64,000 nucleotides of DNA from Platanthera guangdongensis. Taxonomy: Eukaryota; Streptophyta; Magnoliopsida; Asparagales; Orchidaceae. Location of the stretch: positions 116,671,895-116,735,894 of the forward strand of contig CM077160.1 of assembly GCA_039583875.1 (NCBI GenBank). The letters run 5' to 3'. Each line of letters opens with the position of its first letter. Position 1 is the first letter of the stretch. Both the position numbers and the translations under genes were made by a program. Shown piece after piece: positions 21,756-33,550 of the stretch. The notes under the pieces are model-generated. The model ran no database searches and had not been told where the DNA came from. It saw only the letters and a list, made by a program, of their open reading frames with translations.

Positions 21756-24700
21756 TTGTGATTGCAGGGATGTCCAAAGGCCAACAAAATGCCTATCTGG
21801 TATTTGGATAGCGGATGCTCTCTGCATATGACCGGGACGAGAAGCCTCATTCAGAACTTTACTCCAGTCGTGAACGGACCAAAGGTCATCTTTGGAGGTT
21901 CAGACCGTGGAATTACTAGAGGCTATGGTATGATTACTAACGGCAATGTATCCTTCTCGGATGTGGCCTATGTTGAAGGATTGGAACACAGTCTCATTAG
22001 CATAAGCCAACTCTGAGACAAAGGATACATAGTTGAGTTCCATGCTAATAAGTGCTTGATAAAATCCATTGACAATATGGAAACGATTCTATCCGGCACT
22101 CGAAGCAGGAATATTTTTTGTCTAAATTTCATCTGTATAGATTCCTCCACACCAGTGTGTCTTTTGGCAAAAGATAGTGGGTCTCTTGGTGACCAATGGC
22201 ACAAGAGACTAGCACATATCAATTTCAAAACCATCAATAAACTATTTTCAATGAACTTGGTACGTGATGCCCCAAATGTCAAATGCGTCAAAGACAGACC
22301 TTGTCATGCATGAGTAAAAGGCAAGCAAACAAGGGCTACTTTTAAAAGCACTGTTGGCAAAGACTCTAACAGATATCTCCATCTATTGCACATGGACTTG
22401 TTTGGTCCACTGCAGATTAGAAGTTTGGGAGGCAAGGAATATACATTGGTAATTGTTGATGACTACTCGCGCTTTGCGTGGGTGTTCTTTCTTAAACACA
22501 AGTCAGATACCTTCGATATCTTTACCAATTTTGTCAGGCAAGTCCAGAATGAACACAACTGCTCCATAGTCAAAATCAGAAGTGATAACGGAACAGAGTT
22601 CAAATCTGGGGCCATGACAGAATTCTGTGAAAGCTTAGGTATCTTTCATGAGTTTTCCTCTCCTCGTACTCCACAACAAAATGGAGTGGCTGAGAGAAGG
22701 AACAGAACACTCATAGAGGCCTGCAGAACCATGTTGAGTGATGCTTCGCTACCGGAGTACTTCTGGGCCGAGGCCGTCAACACTGCATGCCACGTGCAAA
22801 ATCGAGCACTCATAAACAAAGACCACAATAAGACTCCTTACGAACTTCTGAAAGGCAGAAAACCAACAGTCTCTTACTTTAGAATCTTTGGCTGCAAATG
22901 CTTCGTACTCAACAATGGCAAGTATCATACCACCAAGTTTAGCGAAAAGAGCTTTGAAGGTATTTTTGTAGGATATAGTAGCCATAGTAAGGCATACAGG
23001 ATCTTCAATAAAAAATCCCTGGTGGTGGAAGAATCGATACATGTTGTATTTGATGAGATGAGCTTGCTGCAAAGCAATCCGTCTAGTGTGCTCATTGAAG
23101 ATGCAGGTGAAAAGCTGAAAGAAACTAGCTTGGATGATCCATCCGAAGAAGAAGGCGAGAAGTTCATTAAGATCACCACTCCCACTCCTATTGGAGAGGC
23201 TGATGATCAAAATGAAGAAGTCATCCAGGATGAAGAAATCACTCCGGTGCTTGAAGATATTCCAGATACAAGGACCCTAGAGCTCAGACATCTGAAGGAT
23301 CACCCCATGGACCAGATCATATGAGATCCCCGGGATGGTGTTAGAACTCGGAGAGGTACAAATAATGAGAATCTTCATTTGAGTTTTCTCTCACAGGTTG
23401 AACCAAAGAAATTTGAGGAAGCAAACTCAGACGCATCGTGGATAATGACAATGGAAGAAGAACTAAATCAGTTCAAGCGCTGCAATGTGTGGATGCTGGT
23501 TCCAAGACCCAAGGGAAAGAACATCATTGGAACAAAATGGGTCTTCAGGAACAAGATGGATGAAGACGGGACTATCATAAAGAACAAGGCCAGACTCATC
23601 GCTAAAGGCTATCGTCAAGAAGAAGGAATCGACTTCGACCAGACATATGCTCTAGTGGCCAGACTGGAGGCAATAAGGTTGTTCCTAGCATATGCTGCCT
23701 TCAAAGGCTTCACCGTCTACCAGATGGACGTGAAGTCGGCCTTCCTGAATGGTAACTTAAAGGAGGAAGTGTATGTGGAACAACCTCCAGGTTTCGTTGA
23801 TCCTAACCTTCCCGATCATGTATATTTCCTGCACAAGGCCCTATATGGTCTGAAACAAGCTCCTCGAGCTTGGTATGAAACGATGTCTACCTTTCTACTT
23901 GAGAACAAGTTCACAAGGGGAAAGATAGATAAGACATTATTTGTTAGGGAAATAAAAGGCAAGATTTTGCTAGTGCAAATCTATGTCGACGACATTATCT
24001 TTGGCTCTACAGATAACCACCTATGCAAAAAGTTCTCAAAACTTATGCAAGGGAAGTTTGAAATGAGCAGTATGGGCGAGCTGAAGTATTTCTTAGGGCT
24101 TCAAGTGAAACAATCTGAAGATGGAATTTTCATCTCACAGACCAAATTCACCAAAGAGCTAATTAAGAAATTCGGAATGGAGAACGCAACCTCTATGAGG
24201 ACTCCAATGGGCTCAACTATGTCTCTGGACAAAGATGAAAAAGGGAAACCTTTTGATGAAACCAAGTACAGAAGCATAATTGGATCCCTGCTCTACCTTA
24301 CTGCCAGTAGGCCTGACATAATGTTCTCAACATGTGTCTGTGCTAGATTTCAGGTGAACTCTAAGGAATCTCATTACGCTGCTGCAAAGCGGATCCTGAG
24401 ATATCTTAAAGGCACACCAAATCTTGGCTTATGGTACCCAAGAAGTAATGACAGCGAACTAATTGGATTTTCAGATGCAGATTTTGCAGGTAGCAAAGAC
24501 GACCGGAAAAGCACCTCAGGGACTTGCCAATTCTTCGGAAGAAGGCTAATTTCCTGGAGTAGCAAGAAGCAGAACTGTGTCGCAATCTCAACGGCCGAGT
24601 CAGAGTATATCTCTGCAGGCAGTTGTTGCGCACAGTTGCTATGGATAAAGAATTAGTTCGAGGACTACAATCTGCAGTTCAAGGATATACCCTTGTACTG

Positions 24701-24929
24701 TGACTCCTCCAGCGCAATTGCAATAGCCAACAATCCAGTCTCTCACAGCCGGACAAAGCACATTGAGCTAAGGTACCACTTCATCCGGGAACATGTGGAG
24801 CATGGAGACATAGATCTCCAATATGTGCCTACAGATAGGCAAGTTGCAGATATCTTCACAAAGCCACTGGACGAGACCAAGTTCTCGTTCTTCAAGACAG
24901 AGCTTGGGATGCTCAACAAGGAGGACTAA
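21756..24929 (+). pseudogene. Element C pol: protease, integrase, RT, RNase H (stops only)
   Basis: This lies in the same frame as gag, separated by tga ttg tga ttg cag. Protease has [13 protein letters not shown] (DSG at 21807-21815). GAG-pre-integrase has WHKRLAHINF. Integrase has [16 protein letters not shown] and NGVAERRNRTLIE, the Asp/Asp/Glu residues intact. RT has the catalytic YVDD at 23982-23993 intact. RNase H runs from [17 protein letters not shown] to the end at ADIFTKPLDETKF. Stops are at 22014, 22311, 23322 and 24654 (tag, probably from cag), with no frameshift. Gene order with integrase before RT marks Ty1/copia. Confidence 0.92.
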
Positions 24930-25009
24930 AGAAGGCTGAATGACTAAGAAGCAAGTAATTGCAAAGGGTTAGTCACAAAATCCATTCTTTCTCAACTTTT
25001 TCAAAATTC

Positions 25010-25252
25010 CACTCGAGAAGTATGGGACATACTCGAGTAACTAAAGACCTACTCGAGTATATGAAAGAACCTACTCGAGTATGTGTACTGACCTACTCGA
25101 GTACCTAAAGATCTACTCGAGTGAGTTTCTGACCTACTCGAGTAAGTCAATACCTACTCGAGTAAGTCCTTATCTACTCGAGCAGCTTTTCTTACATACT
25201 CGAGTAGCTCCAGTCGACCTACTCGAGTAGCTCCTTTATCTACTCGAGTAGC
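25010..25252 (+). repeat. Second palindrome array (tactcgagta, 12 units) between pol and ORF3 of element C
   Basis: Twelve copies of the same ACTCGAGT palindrome seen in the LTR occur here, 20-26 bp apart, in non-coding sequence starting 81 bp after the pol stop. The spacers differ from those in the LTR, so this is not a simple LTR fragment. Confidence 0.9.
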
Positions 25253-25363
25253 CTATCTCTCTCTCGTGTCCTGATTTCCAGTTATTTTTAAAATTTGTTC
25301 TATTCGCCAACCAAGGCTATATGCCGCCTCTTTATTTAAATTAATTAGCGGAAATTGAAGAGT

Positions 25364-25378
25364 TATATATATATATAT
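25364..25378 (+). promoter_or_regulatory. TATA-like run upstream of element C ORF3
   Basis: A tatatatatatatat run lies about 110 bp after the internal palindrome array and 70 bp before the ORF3 start codon, repeating the array-then-TATA layout of the LTR. Promoter activity is inferred. Confidence 0.45.
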
Positions 25379-25447
25379 GAAATTCCGAAAAATCAAACCT
25401 ACTCGACATCATTTCTATCTCTAGAGTACCCTGTCTCTTCTCTTACC

Positions 25448-26629
25448 ATGCCGACTCGCCTCCGCCGAAGCTGCAGAGCTTTCTCTCTCTCTAATTTCCT
25501 CCAGACAGTTGCATCCATGGCGACTTCTCACAAGATCGGCGTCGGCTCCGAACTCGTCACCGACGGTATTGCAGAACTTTCCGACGATTTCCACAACCTC
25601 CTCATCCTCCTCGACACCTCCGGCCTCTCTTTCATACTCCAAGAACCCTGTCGCGTCCTCTTCCCCGCTGTTGCAGAATTCTTCACAAATCTCAAGGTTC
25701 GACGGAATGGCCAAGTTCTCAAATCTACAGTACAGGGGTTGAAACTCAAGTTCACCAAGACCTCTGTCTCTCAACTTCTCCGTTTACCTATAGTTGATGA
25801 AGAAGATGATCTGGATGATGAAGATTCTGACCGAACAGCACTCTTCTGTGGCATTTCTCCTGACGCTCAGTATATTAAGAGGTCCGACATGAATGCTGAA
25901 GGAAAATTCCTTGTTGATATCATTGACAAGATTCTCCTGTGCAAGACTCACTCCATCAGAGAAATTCCCCTATATTTCTTCGATATAATGCAAGCCATTG
26001 TATGCCGCAAGAAGTACCAATTTGGCATGTTCATTCTGGACAAGATAAAGGATAGCATGAAATCCCCCAACTACGCAAGAATTATATCTCTGCTCCTTCA
26101 TGCCACCAATCCTGAAGTATTCAACTTCTCAAAAGGGACTCCACTTCACCACATGAAGAAGGTCTCCATCTCTTCAATTCAGAGATGGGATCTCAAGCTC
26201 AAGAACTCTGCCCAAGCTGCAAAGGTTTCAGAAATTTCAGAAGTTCTAGCTGCAGAGGACAGGACTCCATCTCCATCTCCTCATCATGTGGCCAGCTCCT
26301 CTGGTGCACCAAGTGAGGGGGAGCCTGCTCCTTCTAGTCCAGTCAGGCAACCCTCTCCTCAGTCAGAGATTCCATACCTACCTCATACTCCAAATAGTCC
26401 AGCCATTTCCTCAGATTAAGTCCCTCAAGACACTCTTCTGTCCACAGCTGCTGCCATAGATGCCATGATTGCAGAGCTCACTGAAGATGTGCTTCCCCCT
26501 CATCCTCTATCTCCTCCAGCTCCAACCACTGTACATCACAAGGACTTGTCTCCAGCACAGTCTCCTGCCCATTCTCCAGCCAGAACTCCAACACCTTCTC
26601 CTCCTCCAGCAGATGAGCCAGACACCATT
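25448..26629 (+). pseudogene. Element C ORF3, N-terminal part (plant transposon-protein-like)
   Basis: The start is the ATG at 25448 (MPTRLRRSCRAFSL). Residues of about 20-230 form a globular domain resembling the putative plant transposon protein found as an extra ORF in SIRE-like elements. Its region IREIPLYFFDIMQAIVCRKK followed by ARIISLLLH matches the same region of D and E ORF3. A Ser/Pro-rich tail follows. A taa at 26417-26419 interrupts the frame, which then continues open to 26629, where element D is inserted. Reading resumes in frame at 38672. No signal peptide or membrane helix is seen, so an envelope role is not supported. Function is unknown. Confidence 0.75.
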
Positions 26630-28127
26630 TGTTGGAACACCCTATTACTAATTTGGGTCAGGATCACTATGTCTCTAGGAACCTTTGCTTGACCTTCTGT
26701 ATAGCTTAATGGGTCAATTAGAATTGAGTCTAAGGGTTAGAAGACTAGGTTTGGAAGCTGCCCTGCAGACCAGGATTCTCTATTTGGAGACTAAGTCATA
26801 TCGTCGAGCTCAGCACGACGATTCGTCGAACTCCGATCGACGATCGTCTAGCTCAACCTCCACAGATCGTCGATCTCCATTCGATGATCGTCTAGCTCAA
26901 CTTCGACAGATCGTCGATCTCCATTCGACGATCGCTGAGCTTAACTTCATTATATCGTCGAACTCCATTCGACGATCTTTGAGCTCAGATCGACGATATT
27001 TTGCTGCTGTATATTTCCAGATCGCTGAGCTCAGCTCGACGATAGCAGAGCTCAGTCCGACGATTTAAGATAACTTCCAGAATGCTTCTAATTCAAATTC
27101 AAATCAGTTAAGGAGTTATTCTGCAATTAATTCAGAGATTTCCTAGCCGTTTTCATTCAATTCTGGACCAAGTTTCAAGTGATTTTTCAAGAAATATTTT
27201 TGTGGACTTTCCTCCAGAAGAGATTTGGCAATTAAGGATGCAATCAATGCAGGCTAACGGCTATTCTTGACAGAGAATGTTATTCTATTCTGCACCAGAG
27301 AATAAAAGACATAATTTTTGAGTCAACAAACATACAAGAGAGAGACACACAGAACAGAGATTATAGAGACACATTCAAAAATCTTCTGTCACAAAAGAAT
27401 TCTGAAGAACACACATCCAAGGAGATCAAGCCTTCTCAAATCTTTAGATCTCCTTAGTCTTCAAAGTGTTCAAGGCCAACATATTTCCAGACTCCAGACA
27501 TTCAACATTTCAGCTATTGCTGAAATCATCTATTGCTGGAGTTCAACCTTTGAAGGCCTATCACCCTCAGCAAAGCTTTTCTTCCTGAAGATCTCAAGGA
27601 TTCAGGGGGAGCTTTGACATCAACAATCCACATAGTCTATTCAGTTGTTTGAGAAAGAGAAGACTGCCATCACTCTCTCACCCCCTCTCTGTAAAGGGTT
27701 TCTCAAACTCCCTTCAAAAGTTTGATCTTGGTTTTTGAGCACCTTGTCAAAAGCTCATTGGTGGCAAGACACCTGATCAAAAAATCTGCTTTGGTTTTTG
27801 AGCACCTTATCAAAAGCTCATTGGTGCCCAGGACACCTGATCAACTCATCCTGCAGTGGATTCCTACCTAGGGTGGTAGAAGAGTGGATGTACCCAAGTT
27901 TAGGGGAACCACTATATTTCCTTGTGTCTTCTGGTTTTGCTTGTTTTCATTTTTGTTTCTGGCCTTGATTTTTCTGTGATTAGCTTTTGTTTAACTTAGT
28001 GCTGTGATTAGTTTTATTATTGCTTCCCTGCTCACTATTATTACAACAGTTGTTGTAAAAAGTTTCAAACCACCATATACTCTATTAACCCCCCCTCTAG
28101 AGTATATCAGATCTAGCTGCTCTTTCA
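26630..28127 (+). repeat. Element D 5' LTR (1498 bp)
   Basis: It starts TGTTGGAACACCC and ends GCTCTTTCA, followed by attggtatcaaagc. It contains the TCGTCGA/TCGACGA array at 26800-27064 and a TATA-like aataaaaga at 27301-27309. Frames inside it (26685-27068, 27318-27617) are also present in the other LTR and have no domain. Confidence 0.92.
26800..27064 (+). repeat. TCGTCGA/TCGACGA inverted-motif array in element D 5' LTR
   Basis: Half-sites tcgtcga and tcgacga alternate with short spacers often containing agctc, giving inverted pairs such as tcgtcgaactccgatcgacg. About a dozen half-sites occur in 265 bp. The 3' LTR copy is at 37335-37598. Confidence 0.85.
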
Positions 28128-28129
28128 AT

Positions 28130-28141
28130 TGGTATCAAAGC
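28130..28141 (+). other. Primer-binding site of element D (tRNA-iMet type)
   Basis: The sequence tggtatcaaagc starts two bases after the LTR; one base differs from the usual tggtatcagagc. Confidence 0.85.
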
Positions 28142-28260
28142 GAGGTTGGTTAAACATACCATACCTGATTGGTTGTACAGGCTAACACCTGAACCCAAAT
28201 ATCCCAAACTAGATCTGCCTTTCTTTGGTATTTTATTATTAAATTTTGTTTTCACAAATC

Positions 28261-30312
28261 ATGGCCCAAAACAAAGATTATGCTAGCACCAGACCTCCAG
28301 TGTGCAATCTATCCAAGTTTGCACTTTGGAAGGCAAGGATTAGACTTTACATGAATTCTATTGACTAAGATATCTTTAATTCTATTTTGACAGTGTGTCC
28401 AAGACCCCCAGAGAACACAAGTACAAATGCTGTTCCACCTCCATCAGGAACAGATGCTGATATCAAGAGATGGAAAGTAGCTGATGCTAAGGCTATGAAC
28501 ATCCTAGCCCAGACAATGTCTGATGACATATTTCAAAAGGTAGCTGAATGTAATTCAGCCAAGGAAATTTGGGACAAGCTCTCAGAAATAGTCTCAGGCT
28601 CAGCTGATGAGAGAAAGGATAGAAGATCCCACCTCATCTCTCAATATGAGAATTTCAAGAAGGGAGAGACTGAGTCAGTGGGAGATATGTACAACAGACT
28701 AAGTCTAATTGTCAGTGAACTCAGGACATTGGACAAAGAGATCTCTCTAACAGAACTTAATGACAAGATCCTAATGTGCTTCCCCAGCACTTGGGATTCA
28801 AGAATCTGGCCAATTAAGGATGCCAGAAGTCTAAATGAGATCACCACTGAAGCTCTATTGGGTAAGCTCAAATCTTATGAGCTACTCATCAAAAATAGAG
28901 AGGAAGAACATAAGGTTGCCTCACCAGCCACAAGAAAAGAGAATACCATAGCATTCAAGGCAACTGAAGATCTGCCTGAAGATAAAGCTACAGGCAATGA
29001 TGAACTACTCAGTCTGCTGGCCAAAAGATTTTACAAAATGGCCAGAAAGGACTTCAGAAGAAGATCATACAAGGAGCAGGATAAGCCAAGGTATGACAAG
29101 TCCATTAGTAATAATAAAGACATTATTTGCTTTGGTTGCAGGAAACCAGGGCACATAGTTCCTGACTGTCCAGAGAACAAGAACAAGGACAGAAGGGACA
29201 GGAAAGAAAGAAGAAAGGAGAAAGACTCCAAAAGGAATGGCAATGGCAAACCTTCTTCAAGCAAAAACAAGCATACAAGAAAAGGGTTTGTTGCTGAATC
29301 CTGGAGTGAGACAAAAGAAGAGTCAGAAGCCTCATCCAGCTCCAGTGATGATGAGGATGATGTAGAAGAAAAGGAGTTCTGCAAGATGGCAATCAATGCC
29401 TCACAGCACAATTCAGAGGAAGAGGAGTCAGAGTCAGACTCAGAGAATCAACCTGAAGAAGATCAGGTAATTGGTTCTTTTGATTTTAGTTCAGAAGATT
29501 TTAAATCTGAATTTAAAGCACTGTGTTTAGACCTGCTAAAGTCTGAGAAAGAGATTATCTCTGTCAGAAATCAATTATCTGAACACAATACTTTAAAGTC
29601 AGAAAACCTCAAACTCTCTCAGGAGTTGGAGTGTTGTAGGGAACAGATAGCCTCACTGAAAAGTGAGCTCTCTGAGGCCAAGAAGCTTGAAGAATCCCTT
29701 AATGGGAGAAGCATCAAGCTGATGGACATCACAAGCACAGTGAACTCCAGATTCAACAGTACACTGGGCTTGGGTGCTTCATCCAGCCAACCTATAGTCC
29801 TAACAACTCCAATCAAATTCATTTCTGACAAAGGAAAGGGAGTTGTAGAGGTTGCTAGGAAAAATTCTGATCTGCCTCAGAAAACTAAGTCCCAGCTGAA
29901 ATTGTCGAACAGAGATCGACGATCGCCGAATGAAGATCGACGATCGCCGAACGCAGCTCGACGATCTCAGGCAAAAATGTCGAACGATGATCGACGATCT
30001 CAGCCAAAGTCGTCGAACGCAGGTCGACGATCTCCAATACCTGACCTCAGCCATAGTCGACCATCGAACGGAGCTCGACGATCTGACCCAAGATCGTCGA
30101 ACGCAGCTCCAAGATCGTCGAACAGAGGTCAGAGCTCTGGAAAATTTTTCAAAGGCAAATCAAAATTGAATCCTAAGGGTCCAACATCCCAAATCTCTAA
30201 CCCTTATACTGAATGGATTATACCTCCAAGGAGATATCATCCTGAAGGTTATAAGAGTGAACCTGGGATGTCTTTCATTTCAGAATTTAAAGGTTATCAA
30301 CCTAAGCCCAAG
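28261..30312 (+). pseudogene. Element D gag (one stop), with Arg-Arg-Ser repeat tail
   Basis: The ATG at 28261 (MAQNKDYASTRPPVC) opens the frame; taa at 28366 is the only stop in gag. The copia gag core contains NLSKFALWKARIRLYMNS and CFPSTWDSRIWPIKD. A CCHC zinc knuckle CFGCRKPGHIVPDC lies at about 29128-29169, followed by a Lys-rich basic region, an acidic Ser-rich region and a coiled coil (about 29540-29700). The C-terminal tail at about 29903-30125 is made of the family DNA motif read as DRRS/ARRS repeats. At 30312/30313 gag runs straight into pol, without the stop and 40-nt segment present in element E. Confidence 0.9.
29903..30125 (+). repeat. TCGTCGA/TCGACGA array inside gag of element D
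   Basis: The same half-sites as in the LTR occur about 15 times here, inside coding sequence, where cga cga tcg reads Arg-Arg-Ser. The result is an SR-like basic peptide repeat. The frame is kept throughout. Confidence 0.85.
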
Positions 30313-33300
30313 GTGAAGACCTATCCAACATCTAACCAGCAATGCTATTTGGATAGTGGGTGCTCTAAGCACATGACAGGGAACAAGGACAACCTCACAT
30401 CCTTCAGAGCCAAGCTTGGACCCAAAGTTATCTTTGGTGATTCAAACTTTGGACAGACTAAAGGATATGGTGCAGTCTAGATTGGTTCAGTAACTTTCAA
30501 GAAGGTAGCTTATGTGGAAGGACTGAAGCAAAACCTAATTAGCATCAGTCAGCTGTGTGATGAAAGCTACCAGGTGACCTTCAGCAAAGCCTTATGCAAA
30601 ATCAAGTCAGAGGACAACATAACTGTGTTGACAGGTAAAAGAAAAGGTAACATATACCTAGTAGATTTTCTTTCAACTGATGTAGATATCTGCTTGTTTA
30701 ATTTTGTCTATAGACCAAATATTTTATGGCATAAGAGATTAGGACACCTAAACCTTAGAACTATTGCTAGGCTATCCAAAGACAACCTTGTTAGAGGACT
30801 ACCTTCTGGCCCCTACAAGAAGGAAGGACTCTGCAGGGCTTGTCAATTAGGCAAGCAAACTAAAAACAGTTTTAAGTCACTTAATAAGAGTGATTCACCT
30901 AGGATATTGTATCTGTTACACATGGATCTCTTTGGACCCATCACAGTACAAAGCCTAGGAGGGAAATCCTACACTTTAGTAGTTGTAGGTAACTTATCTA
31001 GATTCACTTGGGTGTTCTTTCTAAGAAAGAAGTCTGATAACTTTAAGTGTCTGACAGAGTTTCTCAAATGTATACAGATTGAGTTCAATACTCGCATTGC
31101 CCTGATCAGAAGTGATCATGGGACAGAGTTTGATTCTCTTCTTATGCAAGAGTTCTGTCAGAGTGAAGGGATCAGACATACTTTCTCAGCTCCTAGAACT
31201 CCTCAACAAAATGGGGTAGCTGAAAGGAAAAATAGAACCCTTATTGAATCTGCCACTACATTGTTGTCAGATGCTCATCTACCTCTATCCTTCTGGGCAG
31301 AGGCAGTGAACACCTCCAACTATGTGCTGAACAGAAGTCTGATACATAAACTAAAGGGAAAGACTCCCTATGAATTACTCAAAGGGAAGAAACCTAAAGT
31401 TGACTATTTTAGAGTCTTTGGTTGTATTTGCTACATTCACAATAATGACAAGAAATATTTAGCAAAATTTCAAGCCAAAGCTGATGAAGGAGTGTTTCTG
31501 GGATACTACATGATCAGTAAGGCTTACAGGGTCTATAACAAATCATCTTTGAAAATTGAGGAATCTGTTCACATTTCATTTGATGAAACTAACATGTCTT
31601 TCAAGGAGAAGATTTCTTCTACCATAGAACCTTTGCAGGAACATTCTCTAGTTGAAGACTTGAACAAGTTACAGGTTACTCAAGAGGATGAAAGCAGTGA
31701 AGATGAAGGGAATGCTCAACATAATGAAGAACAACTTGAAGAGCTAGTTGTTGTACCCCAAGAGGAAACAACAACACAGGTTGGTGAACAATCAACACCC
31801 CCTGTTGATTTAGTAACATCAAGAGACCATCCAATTTCCCAAATAATTGGAGAAATCTTAGCTGTTGTGCAAACCAGAAATCAGGTGAACCAAAACCTGT
31901 TGCACACCTGCTTCCTATCTCAAATTAAACCTCAGTCCATTCAAGATGCAGAGCAAGATCCACACTGGATCATTGCAATGCAAGAGGAGTTGCATCAATT
32001 TGAGAGGAACAAAGTATGGGAACTAGTGCAAAAGCCTAAGGATCACTCCATTGTTGGAACAAAATGGGTATTCAGAAACAAACTGGATGATCAAGGAGTA
32101 ATTATAAGGAACAAGGCAAGGCTAGTTGCTTAGGGATACTCTCAAGAAGAAGGGACAGACTACGACCAGACTTTTGCACCTGTTGCCAGATTAGAAGCCA
32201 TCAGAATATTTCTAGCTTATGCAGCTCACAAAGGCTTCAAGGTCTATCAGACGGATGTCAAAAGTGCATTCTTAGATGGAGACATCAAAGAGGAAGTTTA
32301 TGTCAGGCAACCTCCAGGTTTTATCTCCCCAACTTTTCCTGATTATGTTTTTAGACTGAATAAAGCATTATATGGTCTCAAGCAAGCTCCTAGAGCATGG
32401 TATGAGACCCTAGCATGCTTTCTCTTGGAAAATGATTTTATAAGGGGTAGAGTAGACCAAACACTTTTCATTAGAACCCATAAGTCCCATACCCTACTAG
32501 TACAAATTTATGTAGACAACATTATTTTTGGTTCTATTGACTCCAAATTGTGCAGAAGGTTTTCCAACCTAATGCATTCTAAATTTGAGATGAGTAGCAT
32601 GGGTGAGCTGTCCTTTTTCATAGGATTGCAAGTCAAACAGCATGCTGAAGGCATCTTCATTTCTCAAACAAAATATGCAAATGAACTGGTTAAGAAATTT
32701 GGTATGTCTGAGGCATCTTGTATGAAAACACCCATGTCTACTAATGCTGTATTGGATGCTGATGAACATGGAAAACTTGTTGATCAGACAACATATAGAG
32801 CAATGATTGGCTCTTTACTTTATCTTACAGCTAGTAGACCAGATATAATGTTTGCTACATGTATATGTGCTAGGTTCCAAGTAAGCCCTAGAGAGTCACA
32901 CCTAACACTAGTAAAGAGGATTCTCAGGTATGTTAAAAGTTATCCAAATCTAGGTCTCTGGTATCCAAAAGATTCAGCATTTGATTTAACTGGATTCTCA
33001 GATGCTGATTATGCTGGATGCAGAATTGACAGGAAAAGCACCAGTGGAACTTGTCAGTTCCTTGGTGATAGACTTGTCTCTTGGTTTTATAAGAAACAAA
33101 CATCTGTGTCAACTTCAACTGCTGAAGCTGAATATATGGCTGCAGGCAGTTGTTGTTCACAAATCTTGTGGATTCAAAACCAACTCCTAGACTATGGCTA
33201 CAACTTAGAGAAGTCTAAAATCTTTTGTGATAACACAAGTGCTATTTCCATAGCTCAAAATCCAGTCCTCCATAGTAGGACAAAACACATAGAGATTAGG

Positions 33301-33459
33301 CATCATTTCTTAAGGGATAATGTTGAAAAGAATAAAATTGAACTACACTATATCCCAACTGACTTACAAAGGGGAGATATTTTCACCAAGTCATTGGATG
33401 AAAAGAAACACACCTTCTTCCTAAATCAGTTAGGAATTTTAGATGGAGGAAGTCTTTAA
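30313..33459 (+). pseudogene. Element D pol: protease, integrase, RT, RNase H (two stops, RT box mutated)
   Basis: In frame with gag. Protease has [13 protein letters not shown] (DSG near 30352). GAG-pre-integrase has [10 protein letters not shown]. Integrase has [16 protein letters not shown] and [15 protein letters not shown] and RNase H run to 33459. Stops are tag at 30478 and 32131; at both, element E has cag. The RT catalytic box at 32509-32520 reads YVDN instead of YVDD. The integrase VVDDFSRF word is changed to VVGNLSRF, and RT has [12 protein letters not shown] for the usual [12 protein letters not shown]. No frameshift is present. The protein would process, copy and integrate the element; this copy is inactive. 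Confidence 0.92.
32509..32520 (+). other. RT active-site box of element D, mutated (YVDN)
   Basis: The codons tat gta gac aac replace the second catalytic Asp by Asn. Element E keeps YVDD at 61630-61641. Confidence 0.85.
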
Positions 33460-33550
33460 TAATATCCAAGATTTTGAAAGCTTAAAAATTGACCAAGACT
33501 AGGCAAACATTCTGATTTTTTTCTTAGTGTCTAGAATTTTTCTGATCTCT

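Noticed and set aside
21753..21764. Programmed readthrough of gag stop in C as a firm call
   Set aside because: Two stops in a row (tga ttg tga) and many other nonsense changes make decay as likely as recoding; kept only as a comparison in the findings.
26685..27068. Protein with DRRS repeats inside the D LTR
   Set aside because: It is the U3 motif array read by chance; unlike the gag array it is upstream of the TATA box and frame is not kept in the other LTR copy.
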